A stretch of DNA of 64,000 nt. Origin: Flabesymbios commensalis (Eukaryota > Annelida > Polychaeta > Terebellida > Flabelligeridae). This document shows, piece after piece, positions 1-13,000 of the stretch (its first letter is position 1; every line of letters starts with the position of its first letter). The position numbers and the translations under genes are program-made. The stretch spans positions 19,040,126 to 19,104,125 of the forward strand of contig OZ024914.1 in NCBI GenBank assembly GCA_964017125.1, in the 5' to 3' direction. Below the pieces are notes generated by a model that worked only from the letters and a program-made list of their open reading frames with translations, was not told where the DNA came from and ran no database searches.

Positions 1-528
1 GTATTTTGTCTTCTGCATGCAACTGACGATGATTTGTAATTGTATTTATTTGCTGGGTTTCTCAATCAATTGACCAATAACGTATTGTTAGTCAATTTAT
101 ATTAGGATACTAAGCTAACATCATTACAATGTCATTGAAACGCACTCATCTTTCTTTTATTTGACAATTACCATGATAATGGTTTATCAAACTGCATAAG
201 CTGTTCTCGGTATACTGGTATACTGCAGTATAAAGTCTTACCCTAACTGCATAATTACCCTAAAAAAATCGTATTATATGTTTAACCAATGGCTTGTATC
301 TCACTGCCATGAACGAGCAGGTATTTTACATCTAACCACAGTGATTTTCATTTCTGACCATAGAATCACAAGACACCGAAATAATATGGAAATAATTCGC
401 ACAATTTTAAAAAGTATTTTGTCTTCTGCATGCAACTGCCGATGATTTGTAATTGTAATTATTTGCTGGGTCTCTCAATCCATTGACCAATAACGTATTG
501 TTAGTCAATTTATAATAGGATACTAAGC
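1..528. repeat. Direct repeat pair (1-117 and 414-528)
   Basis: A segment of about 115 bp beginning gtattttgtcttctgcatgc and ending near gatactaagc occurs at 1-117 and again at 414-528 with few differences. The spacing is 413 bp, so this is probably a local tandem duplication cut by the window edge. It lies in an intron or upstream region of the large plus-strand gene. Confidence 0.8.
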
Positions 529-550
529 ATCTTAAGATTGTTCTTATCTT

Positions 551-760
551 AACCCTTAGACCGCTAAACACGATTATAATCGGTCTAATCGGTTTTATTA
601 GATGATCAAATCACTGTTATTGGGAACGAACTGTGTGTTTAATCATCAAAATTTTCAAATCTTTGCTCTTGATTTAAACAAATGTTAGTATTGTTCACCC
701 ACTTGAAGTTGTCGGTCGCGGTACCGAGACACAACTTCAAGTCGGTGAAAATTTAACTAG
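551..760 (+). repeat. Foldback element, TCGCGGTAGCGA family (copy 1)
   Basis: It starts with acccttagaccgctaaacac and ends in a hairpin with arms caccgacttgaag-like and caagtcggtg (696-750) around a tcgcggta-type loop. About 14 copies of this non-autonomous family occur in the window. I call it MITE-like because it is short, lacks an ORF and has a conserved terminal hairpin. Confidence 0.75.
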
Positions 761-835
761 GATAAGGTTTATTTTTTATCTCATTTCAATTAGGAAAATC
801 AATGCACTAGACCATCAATCAAACACTATTTTCAG

Positions 836-1045
836 TTCTCAGCATCCAGATTTCAGTGCGACGTCGACCACAGCGTACAGTGAGCCTGTGTACGCCCCCA
901 GTCCGTACGGATCATGGCTAAGTGTATCCTCAAGTCCCGCCACGGATAGCATCGCTCAGTGGTACAGGGAGACGCCGGACCTCAACTACCTCTCCAACAA
1001 CTGGATGCTTCTGGAGGCGGTACCAGGAAGTCCAGGAACTAACAG
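836..1045 (+). CDS. Exon: fibro-slime domain, N-terminal part
   Basis: Follows acceptor ttcag and ends AACAG|gtggca, phase 2. It contains HPDF and [11 protein letters not shown], which match the HPDF and qWYrdvpgvN landmarks of the fibro-slime family (TIGR02148). A second AG at 841-842 would trim seven bases and keep the frame opening at HPDF, so the exact start is uncertain. Earlier exons are outside the window. Confidence 0.82.
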
Positions 1046-4000
1046 GTGGCAGCAACCTTAGAAAGGAGACATTCGAGATCAATAGTTTTTATAAGATCTA
1101 CACTTGAAGATTTGGCAAATTTTACTCAATATTTTGTCGTAAAAATTAGAATGCGATTCAAAACATCTTCGATACTGAAAGGGTATTATGTCACTTGACA
1201 ATTACAATATTTAGAATTGTAAAATTCACTTCTTAAAACTATGATGCAGTAATAATGATATATTTCTATGGTTCTAGATATATCGACACAGATTTTTTTC
1301 CTGTGGGAGATTTTGAAGGATATGGACACCAGGGCCAAAGAGATTGTTCAAACGTGAGGAAAAACTTTGGGTATGTTATTCTCAGATATATAACGTTCTC
1401 CTCACGTGTAAAAACATAATTCTATTTTACTTTGCTGGGTAAAGTAAGTGTTTAAAGGAAATCGACACTCGCTCTCTGAACAAAATACCGGTTTACGGGT
1501 AATTGGGGCGGGCTTTGTATGTACACTCATGCACGCTGGTGGGCGCGCCTGTCATTCTGTTGGCGTGTATTCGGATTCGTGTCATAAATAAACTATTTTA
1601 TCAGTCTGATTGTGTGCAAACGGGTTAGTGAGTGTCTTTATCTGCTTTAATAAATAACTAGCTCCCACGATTTACCCAAAGCAACTCAGTATGGTTACAT
1701 CAATTTTTATTTTTTATTTTTTATTAAGTAGTGTATCCCACATAAAATTATGTCATTTTTTTCAAAAAATTGAGATTTTTAGAAACATTTCTTAACAATA
1801 TCTTTAAGAATCCGAATAAAACCCAAACATACAGTAAGTTCTCCTAAAAGATGGTTGAATGCTAGCACAGCATTGGCCACAAGTTGATGCCGTCGGCCCA
1901 GCGTTGAGCAGAACATCGGTGCTGTAGGAGAAACCCCGATCACCGCGTTCCCAGACCAATTAAGGGCGGCAGCCATTGATGTAACCAGGTGCTTTCTTTG
2001 ATCATGCCGTCTGAGATGGGGTGGCATCTTGTTTACATGGAAATATACGTCTTGGGGATAAAACTAGTTTAGTCGTTTGCAGTGCTTTAATTTTTTTAAT
2101 GTTTTTGTATTGTATCAGGATCAGTAGGATATATTGCTTCATATGAAGTATTTTTTTTTTAAATTGACAAAATTGAAAAGTCTCATCCCGAGGAGTTCCT
2201 TTAAGTACTTACAAAAACTAACCAAAATATAGATCACGATTTCTACAACTCATCCCTACGACTTTTTAGCTTGTATACACGTCTTAACTAAAATAGTTCT
2301 ATATTTTGTACACTCACAGGTTCACCAGTGTGGTGCGTACAGGTATAGTGTACAACGGCACGGAGACCATCAGTATAGGAGGTGGTGAGGAGCTGTGGCT
2401 GTATGTGAATGGTCAACTTCTTCTGGAGGTGATCAGCGACTCCTCAGCCACCACGGTCACCTGTAAATCTATATCTCTGGCCGCAGCTGCCCCAACAGGT
2501 AGGAACTACCCAGCAAACATGAAACATTGATCCAGTGTTGTTTTAATGTCGGGCCAGCGTCGTAGACGGTGGACCGACATTTATACAACACTGGGTCAAT
2601 GTTTCAAGTTTGTTGGGTAATATCACAGGACGCTGAGTAAGCATTGCACAACGTTGTGCCAACATTTACGTAACGTCCTTTGATATCCTAGGATGCTTCA
2701 TCATGATATGAAAAGTTTCTTCAACATGCTCGCGATATAGTTTATGTTCACCAGAAGATGCCATGACCAGATGACCATCGCCTCACCTGACTCGAAATAA
2801 CGGGCCTGCGTGTATCTTTCTATCTCTTTTGTAATTATATCATGGAACAGTTAGATAAAATAGCGTAACGTCCAGTCACTTTAAAAGTTGTATTTCCGAC
2901 TTGATCTCTTAAAATAACAGTGACGATCTCATTCCGCACATGATACTTTGAAAAATGCAACAAAGAAAATCATGAAAAATTACATCAAATTACAATAAAA
3001 GCAAGGAAAATCAGCTTGCATTGATATCACCTTTAATATCACAATGAGAGTAATTAGAAAAAAGCTAACCATGCTAACTAGCCTTCTAACGGGGTACAAT
3101 TTTACAAACTGTAAAATCAGCCTGTTTTGACATGTTCAAATGTCATTTTCGTCCAATTTCAATCTTTCGAGCAACTCTTTGGGGTAATATGTATTTTTAA
3201 CATAAACACCTGATTACTGAGGCTCAACGGCTACTGTAATTTCTTTAATAACAGGAGGTGGTACATTGGTACCAGAAGAAGGTGTGGTTGTCGGTGGTAC
3301 GTGTGTCACATCATCCACTCTCACAGCGGAAGCAGTCACAGTAGATCTAGATGTAAGTATGCTAGAATAATAATACACCAGAGCCTGTATTCTCGTACAA
3401 GTTGCGATATATAGTAGGCTTCGGATTGGTCAAGATGACCACCTCGACCGATCCAAAGCCTACGGTATATCACAACGTGTACGAGAATACGAGCACAGAT
3501 CTCAATGTCCACCACGAAAATTCACTATTCATCCGAAAATACAATCTAATTATCATTATTGTTGTGCAAGATATAATATATCAGATAACTCAAAACTGCA
3601 TTACACAACAGTAAAAAAGCATATTTTATATACTCGTGTAGACTATCAATTATCTACTTATTGTATTTCCGTTTTGTTTTTAAATGACGTATATGTTTAT
3701 ATGTCAGTCTGAATGGCAAGTAATATTATGCTTTGGGCTAAATATAAAATAACAAACTCGTAACATTTTACAATAAAATATATAATAACACTACAATCAA
3801 CATTATTTTGAGTTGTTCTTCTCTCATGATGCAATACAGCCCTCCTCCTGTATCTGTTTTGTAAATACAGTTACTGCCTTTTGGCTTTGCACCTCAGTAT
3901 TGTAGTACGTCGAGCTGTATAAATTCACGTGCAGGAATGTTTGTGATTGTACGCAATCTCGATGATCGGGATGTAAATCATTATTACACTTCCTTACGAA

Positions 4001-7000
4001 TTCATTTTATCGCATTATTATCATAACGAAACGGGACATTATCGGACAGTATCATCCTGATTACATTGATTATAGGTCTTCTGATCAAACAGGAATTTCG
4101 CGACGATTCTCTTATAATTTACCATTGCTGTCTGTCACAGATAAACGAGAGGTACCACTTTGCCCTGTTTCACGCTGAGAGGAGAGGGTGCGGATCAGCT
4201 CTGTTCATGGAGACCCAGGACATCAGGTTCATCACGGATCCAGATGAGGATCCTCCCAGTGACTACATCGTCAAGGTGGATGAGGACGCTTATGTGGACA
4301 TGGTGGTGGCCAGTCTCTGGATGGCGGACGCCTTCTCTCAGGGTCCACCTTTTGAAGTATCAATCCTCAGGGGTGCGTACTACTACTCCGGGTCCCTGTT
4401 CTCGTACAAGTTACGACATATCGTAGACTTCGGATTGTTCCAGATGGCCATCTCGACCAATCCGAAGCCTACGATATGTTGTAACTAACAGGCTCTGCTC
4501 TGCAACGTAATCATCCACTGCATTTTGGCTTTGTACGGCAGAACTCTCGTGCAAAAGCATATAGCAGTAAGGGCTAACTTGTAGACTAAGCAGTTACTGC
4601 TGTCTACATTTACAGAGAATAGTAGCCATCATAATTCGCCACCATAAAAATAATAGGCCCAAATATAAATCGATCTTAATAAAGTACATTTTATGTTGTT
4701 ACATCCTGCAAAGACATACTGCATAAAATAGTCTACGTTTCAAGTAAGCAGCTACTGTGTTTGTCTACAGGCCTGTACTGTTATTATTCTAGTACATTCA
4801 CAGACATAACTTAAAGCCATTTTGTGTTCATTCAAACACAAGTTCATATCTGTGTTATGTTATTATTTTATTTATATTGGTCAATATTGACATTCGTTTG
4901 AAAAGAAGAACAAAGTATTGATAAACATTCGATTTTTTCTTGAAGGTAACGAAGCCAGACATTTTTCCCTTGTCGACGACATTCTGGCGAATTCATTGCC
5001 GACTATCCCGTCCCCTGAACCACTAAGCTATGTCACTACAGGAAATTGGATATATGTAGGTGAGTAAAGGCAATATGATCACGTGGCAATGTCACATCAA
5101 CGCCATCGACGTTGATTTATCATATTTCTCTATTCTCCTCCTTCTCTTCCACCATCTTCGTCCTCTTCTGTAGTGTTCTTCTTCTTCTTCTCCTTCTTCT
5201 TCTTCTTCTACTTCTTCTTTTTTAGATATATGGGATTTTTCCTTTTTTTATTTAGACAAATAATTCCGCCTCTATATTTTTAAATGTGTATGTCTAATTG
5301 TATCTCAATGTACTGTCATTGTATATACACTATTCCGGTTTTACTATGAGTTATGTTCGCACACAAAACCCACTCAATTATTTAAAAAAAATCAATATAA
5401 AGAGGAATGGTGTGCTGTAGGAACATATTCGTTTTCTGCCATAAACTAACCACCGTGTTTTACACTCTTATACTGCTCATACCAGCTGCTGTCATTGCAT
5501 GTGTGGTAATTTTTGCAATTTTACGCTAAGGGAATGTGCACACGATTTTAAAAAAAATTATGGGCCTATTACACCCAGCCATTACGAAATAGACGTAATA
5601 CCACTTGTATATCCCGAGTTCAGATGACAACTTCAATTGTCATCACATAACTTTACCATTGTATATCCAATCATAATGTTGCTGATCAAATAACGTAGGA
5701 TCACAAATATAAAATGTTTACAAATACATATAGCCCATTCATTCATTTCTTTAATACCGTATATATGTACATATGTTTTATTGCATTACAAAAAATACGT
5801 GAGACATATCATAATCAGTGATAACAACATGATAATAGATGAATAAATGAATCATATTCCTTCATAATGTTAAATGTCCATATATAATACATATATCATA
5901 CACGTAACTATTAAATATCGTTGGCTTTCAGACTGTCCAACACCACCAGTCCTGATTCCTGAAGGGAATGACTCCACTGTGGAAAATGTAACAATCACCA
6001 CCGACAAGGCCCTGCTAACTCTGACGTTGGAACTCGACTATGAGGTGGGAGGTGTCTATTTGTTGGTGATGATGGTGACGGATTATCTCAAGACCCCAGT
6101 GGAGAGTGGGGTGGTCACTGTCAAGGTCAGTGATCTGAAGTGTGTAATCAAACAGCAGTAACTGCTTACTTGTGACGTAAAGTTACTTATGTTTGCCCTT
6201 ACAAAGACAATAAGCAATCGAATTTACAAGTAAGGAGATACTGTTGGTTGCTTTTGCAAAAAGACTAATAGCAGTAGGCAGTTACTGCTGTTTGTCTTTG
6301 CGGCCGTGCAAAGCAAAACAGCAGTAACTGCTTAGTTGTGAAGTAAAGCTACTTAATGTTTGCCCTTACAAAGGTAGGCATCTAACAAGAAACCAACTTT
6401 ACAAGTAAGGAAATACTGTTCTCTGCTTTTGGAAAAAGACAAATAGCGGTAAGCAGTTACTGCTGTTTGTCTTCGCAGCCGTGCAAAGACAAACAACAGT
6501 AACTGCTGACTGGTGAAGTGAAAATACTTATGTTTGCCCTTATAAAGACAGTAAGCAATCAAATTTACAAGTAAGGTGATACTGTTGGTTGCTTTTTGCA
6601 AGAAGACAAATAGCAGTAAGCAGTTACTGCTGTTTGTTTTTGCAGCTATGCAAAGACAAACAGCAGTAACTGATCACTTTACTTGTAAGCAGTTAATGTT
6701 GTTTACCTTTATTACAACAACACTGCATTCTTTATATATGCATGGCCAAATTCAACCATGTTTTTATCGATTGTGAGAAGTGTAAACATGCCGACTGGTC
6801 ATATTGACTGGAATGACATGTTAAAATAATCGATGAACGTTAAAGGACAATCATATTTGCAGCTCTGTCATGTATTGTTGTAGAGAAGTAAATAGTAACT
6901 TGGACAGTAGGCAGTAACCGTTTGTTGCCTTTGTGTGCCAGAAGGCCAAGAGATTCAGTGCTACCTTATACTCACACATAATCACACATGTATCAGTTCG

Positions 7001-10000
7001 TGACGCCAGTGAAAGAGTGAACTGCACTACTGAAAAGAAAAGGGGATATTTAATTAACCATACATCATTAAAATTGTGCATCAATACCACAGATCCTGAT
7101 GTTGTACACGTGTGTACACTATTCCAACAAGACACTTGAGAAATCGACGAAGTCAATTCTGAGTTAAGGATCGGACAGTTGTCTCTAATTGTCTAAACAT
7201 GAGACAGCTGTGTCATCCTTTATCTCAGAGTAGGCGATTAATCATCATCCTCGCTATCGCAGAAATATCTGCACATCAAGGTAATGACATGACACAGTAA
7301 CACAATTTATTAGCCGTAAGTAAAGCTGCATTTTCTCATTTTTCGCCTCACATGATCATTTATTTGACAGTTCCTTTCCAATGAACTGAAGGCGGACGAA
7401 TCCTATACAGAACTAATATACAAGAATTGCATACACATTTATATGCAAATGCCACCACCTACCCACATTTAATATATTATGTTTTTCCATGAGATAGGTG
7501 AAGTAACGCTAAATGTTATTCATAGTAACACAAAGTCAGAGTAGTAATTGCATATCATTCTGAAGTTTGGAAAGGTAAAACTATATCTATTTTGTAAAAA
7601 CGGACTATGATGCAAAAAATAAGGGTGGGATAGTGCCGCCAGCTCTACAGTGCCCATAGGTTCATGTAGGTAGACGAGCAATTTCATTTGCAAAGGCTGA
7701 GTATTCGCGTTTTAATTTTATTTCTCTACATCACAGCATTACCACGCCAACCGCCATGACGGACATCTTGTCGCCTGACCATACGCCTAGCGGAAGCACA
7801 CACCCGTGGGGCTCCCGATGCTATACTCCACGCAGCCACAATACATTTTTTGTATTATAACATCGGGCCTAGTCTGCAGCACGTTACGGAACCGAATGTA
7901 TAGCAGCGGTGATGTGTCCCGATGCTACATTCTACACATATTTCTAGCCAGAGTATATTTTCAGTATTATACACAGCTGCCGGGGCCTCACATGCTCGAC
8001 AGAACATCTTTTTCTAGTTTAGAATGAGCTACGATGATGCTTAGGAAGTAAGACCCTTACAACGCTGAATTGTTTATGAAAACCTTAGAGACCAAAGATT
8101 TTCTTTCAAGTTGAAATCATCACAAACGTCTAAATTAGCTCTTTCCGATTCATTTGAATACCTATATTACGGGTCTACAGGCAGTATAAATATGTTTACT
8201 CTTACAGTGCGGGGATCGACTTTAGTTGTCAGAATCTGACGTCTACCATGTCTACAGACGTCTGATTCTGCCGACTAAAGTTGATCCCCGCGCTGTAAGG
8301 GTTAAACCCTACCTCTCTTGTTATAATCATATATCTGAAGGACGTTATCGGTGTGGCACAAACGCGCATCGCCAGCGCAGCACCAGGTGGGATGCCCAAA
8401 ATTCACCCAGCAAACACTGGCCCAACATTGAACCAACATTAGGTCACCGCATCGTGTTTGTCGGGTCGATACGTTTGCAGTGGTAACTCGTCCGGTGCAG
8501 ATCTGTTTTACAAGTTGAGAAGAAAGGATCGGACAGATGACTCTGTGAGTGTGATTGAGGCACTTGTTCGATCCTTCCCATTTCTCTTGTGCAACTCTCA
8601 GAACAGCAGCAGCACCTTTCCCAGCTAACACGAGAAGATAACCCAGTGACCTGATCCAACCAATATTGGATCAGGTCACCACTATTATGTAACATTTAGC
8701 TGAGGTAGCAAACCAACCAATTTCTCACTGTAAGATGTTTTCCAGCTTATTTGCATGTTTAGGTAAAAAAAAATGTATTTACTTGCAGAGGCTTGATTAC
8801 TCAACTGATTGTAACTGAAGTAATTTGCATTAATCTTTATATATCATTTTGTGGCTCTGAAAAGAGCCATTTTTGTAGTATATGGAGCATGGCTATTATG
8901 TTATAATTCGTTCTGATGTGATGCTAGAATGTTCAGAATATCCATTATTCTATAATTCATTCACATGCAATGTCAAATTGTTCAGCCGTTCCATGACATG
9001 ACTTGCGTATTCATAGTACATATCACGTACACCTTCAGTCACACACAGCTGTATACGCAGATTAGCACAGCTGGGTTTGTTACCTGCAGCATCTGCCTTC
9101 TGGTATCTCAAACGTAACTCATCTAACTGATTATTCAGTAGCACGACCTGTTGACAAGACTGAATATAAAACTTCTTCATTTTCTCCACGGGATATTTAT
9201 TTAAAATGTCATTCATTTTCAACCGATGCTTCTTTAACTTTTCTTGTGAATGATTTAAAATTCGATGAACGGCACATGCACCAAGTTTATATCTAAGTGG
9301 TTCAAATATCTAATAGCTTGTGACCTCGAATGATGAACTGATTTGGACTTATCGGATGCTACCTTTATATGACAAGAAATAAAGCCTTTGTATAAATTAA
9401 GGTGTTTTGAAGTTGGCAAGTAGCACATGCTTGGATACCTCATGTATTCACACCTCTACGACTGGTCATTATTAACGTGCTATCTTCACACTCGTACCTC
9501 ATACTATAGACAACAATAACAGATAATTTAACAAGTTGGAACAAGGTGTGAATTGTCGTCGATAACGTGTTGAGGTCGCTCATTAAGTGACTTCTAGATA
9601 AACGCATTCAGTAGTAACTTAAAAATAAAAATAATTTGATGAAATATGTCCACTGAAATTAAATTTCCAGAAACAACTCTGTAATTTTAACGATTACAGA
9701 ATTACCACATAATCAAGATGTACGTATAACCTGTTTCTTAACGAAACTAAACATCTGATACATATATGTTATATGTTATCCTATGAGACATAAGTCAGAA
9801 ATGCCTGCAATATTGTAAAAAATATATACTGATTAGACTACACAAATCAGATACCGTTAAATCAGGTGTAATAATAGTTGACAGTCTTTCCACTTGTTCT
9901 TCTGCGACCGTATACGTTTCAACCCTTTCAAGTATGTCATCTTCATTCACGACAATTTGAAAATTGCTGTTGCAATTCTCGGAGAAAGCACATCTACTTG

Positions 10001-13000
10001 ATGTTAAACCAGTTCGACAATCATTATTCATAAATAATTTTATTAATTTAATAGCAAAATTAAAGGGATAGTCTACAGAAGATAGAAATAATTTATACAA
10101 CAGAAGCTCTAGATCAAACCTGTCTAATGCTTTTGCAAAATCTATAAATGAGAAAAAATGTTGATTTATTCTGATCCATATGGCTACTAATTAGGCCAAC
10201 ACTTGATAAAACAAAAGCGTGATCTTCATACGAGCAATGTTTTCTCAATCCAATCTCTTCAGTTCAAAATTCTACATTTTCTGAATTAATTATGATACCA
10301 TTCGGTGATATAAAATAGACGAGTGCAGTTTGTATACATTAAATAAAAGGCTGATACCTCTGTAATTTAGAGGGGAAAAATATTTTTTTGTTGAACATTT
10401 TGGAATTGGTGATATAATTGATGGATTCTTGCCATACGGATAGAATTATGCCCCATTCAAAGCATTTCGTAAGAAGTGCAATAATATTTGCATCTGTCGC
10501 TGCTAATTAAAAATATAACCAATGGAATTGAAGAATATTGTTACACATCACCACAAGACAAGTTCATGTCATGTTTAAACTATTGTAGGCATTTATTTTT
10601 TAATTGCACTTACTTAAAAATAATTTTCTTTACCTAAACATGCAAATAAGCGGGAAACATCTTACTTTCAGGAAATGTTTAGAAGAACTGAGGTATTTTG
10701 ATATAAATATGCAAATAATATCAGCCAGAAAAGCAACATTATGCACGATCCGAATTCATTCCTGATAGCTATGGAAATGCACCATACCAACATTAAACTT
10801 TTTTATCATGTTTATGGCTTCTTGATTTTTCTGCTATGTTGTCCGTTTTATTGAGAATACTGAGAAATATATATATATGAAATCAATATTATTAGTTAAG
10901 TATTACGCTGGTTCCCCAAGGGGCACAGGTACATATAGTGACGCACAGTTAAGTGAAGAAACACTCGCACAGGCTACAACACAAAATGACAAGAACATAT
11001 AGGTTTCATCATGTTCATGATGGCGATCGGGTCAGAGGGTTCAGGAATAGCTTAAAGTCTTAAATTTTGTGTCCGAACCAAAAAATGTAATATTGTCAGG
11101 TCTAAGGAAGGTTGTAAGTTTTGTCTTAAAAAAATGTAGACTTTCAGTGTTTCTGATGTGTTCAGGCAGCTGGTTCCATATTATATTGTCAATAGGATAC
11201 ATTTACGTAGACAACAGTCTACTGCATCCAGAATCTTCACTTTAATGAAACAAGCTATGCAATACATTCAATTAAAATGTATTTAGACGAATAATCCAGA
11301 GGCTGGATCATGGTGTGTGTGCATGAGAGAGGCAGAGAGTTATTATTCATATTATATAAACAGAGTGGGTATTCGTACTGGAAATTTATAATAGGATTTA
11401 ATGGGAGCCCGTCATTTTGTAAGCGAGACTGCCCATAGAGCTACATTATGAAGCATCACGTACGATCCGCCACTGCTTTATATAAATATAAGCTATGTGG
11501 GTATACATCTTGGGAGACGGGCCTTCTCTCGTAATTGCCGTTTAAAAATTGGATCATTCTACAATGAACGTATACTTTCATATTGGAAAATAAGAAGGAA
11601 ACAAATATTAAAAGTCCTCAACATAGGACAGGTTTTTGTTAATAGTGGTGCTGTTAAATTATATTTTTCTCATCTATACTTCATCATTGTGTAAAACATC
11701 TACTTTATTTACCAGCCGATTTGGAGAAGTTTCAACTCTCCAATACTCTGCAATCTTTCTTTAAGTGGAGAATAAAAAAGGTTTGATTTCTTCCACAAAT
11801 AGGTGGCAACTTCATTACATAATTGTTCAGTTTTACAGGCATAAGAGCTAAGTGAAGTTCTTGGAGAGACATACCTGCTTTGACAATGGATATAAACAAT
11901 TTCTGACGGTCATCAATCACAAACATTTCCACATCAATATATACTATTCACAATGTAAGAAAACTTGATAAAGTCACCGACAAAACAAAAAATGTCCTTG
12001 TATAAAAACTTTTTATTGTTGGTATGGTGTATTTTTACAGCTATTACGAGTGAAGTCGCGTCTAAAATAATAGTGTTTTTTCTTAAACATAATTTGTATA
12101 TTAATTTGTCTATTTCGTCTATTAGCAAGTTCAATTAATTAAAAAATATTGTTTACTCATACTAACTTGCAAATCCCGTTTAGTCACGCATGCTTGACTA
12201 TTCAGCTAACTATAAGTGATATTATATGTATTATTCTATTTATTTATTGAAGAAAAAGTTATTTTCAGTAATGGCTGCAAAAATATGGCCATCATAAAAC
12301 ATGCTCAATGGTGCAAAAATAATCCTAATATTTACGTCCTAACACTCTGATATAATATGCATTAATCTTTTTATATCATTTTGTGGCTCTGAAAAGAGCC
12401 ATTTGAAAATTATATGTAACATGGCTATTATTCTATAATTCATTCTGATGTAATGATAGAATATGCAGTATGTCCATTATTCTATAATTCATTCTCATTC
12501 AATGTTAAATTGTTCAGCCGGTTCATGGCATGACTTGCGTATTCATAGTACATATCACGTACACCTTCTGTCACACACAGCTGTATACGCAGATTAGCAC
12601 AGCTTGGTTTGTTACCTGCAGCATTTGCCTTCTGGTATCTCAAACGTAACTCATCTAACTGATTATTCAGTAACACGACCTGCTGACAGGACTGAATATA
12701 AAACTTCTTCATTTTCTCCACGGGAGATTTATGTTGAATGTCATTCATTTTCATCCAATACTTCTTATATGTTTCTTGGGAATGATTTAATATTCGATGA
12801 ACGGCAGATGCACCAAGTCTATTTCTAATTGGTTCAAATGTCTAATTGCTTGTGACCTCGAATGATGAACTGATTTGGACTTATTGGATGCTACCTTTAT
12901 GTGAAGAAATAAAGCCTTTGTATAAAATAAGGTGTCGTAAAGTTGGCAAGTACCATATCATTGCATACCTCATGTATTCACACCTATATTACTGGTCATT

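Noticed and set aside
8226-8695. Overlapping frames on both strands
   Set aside because: They come from a GACGTC-family hairpin and a partial palindromic element.
8950-9216. Calling the 88-residue protein a histone
   Set aside because: The mRNA end is histone-like, but basic and acidic residues are nearly balanced and no H1, H2A, H2B, H3 or H4 motif is visible.
9217-9222. Longer start for copy A (and 21249-21257 for copy D)
   Set aside because: The codon there is TTG. Only the MND/MDD ATG is present in every copy and it gives 88 residues throughout.
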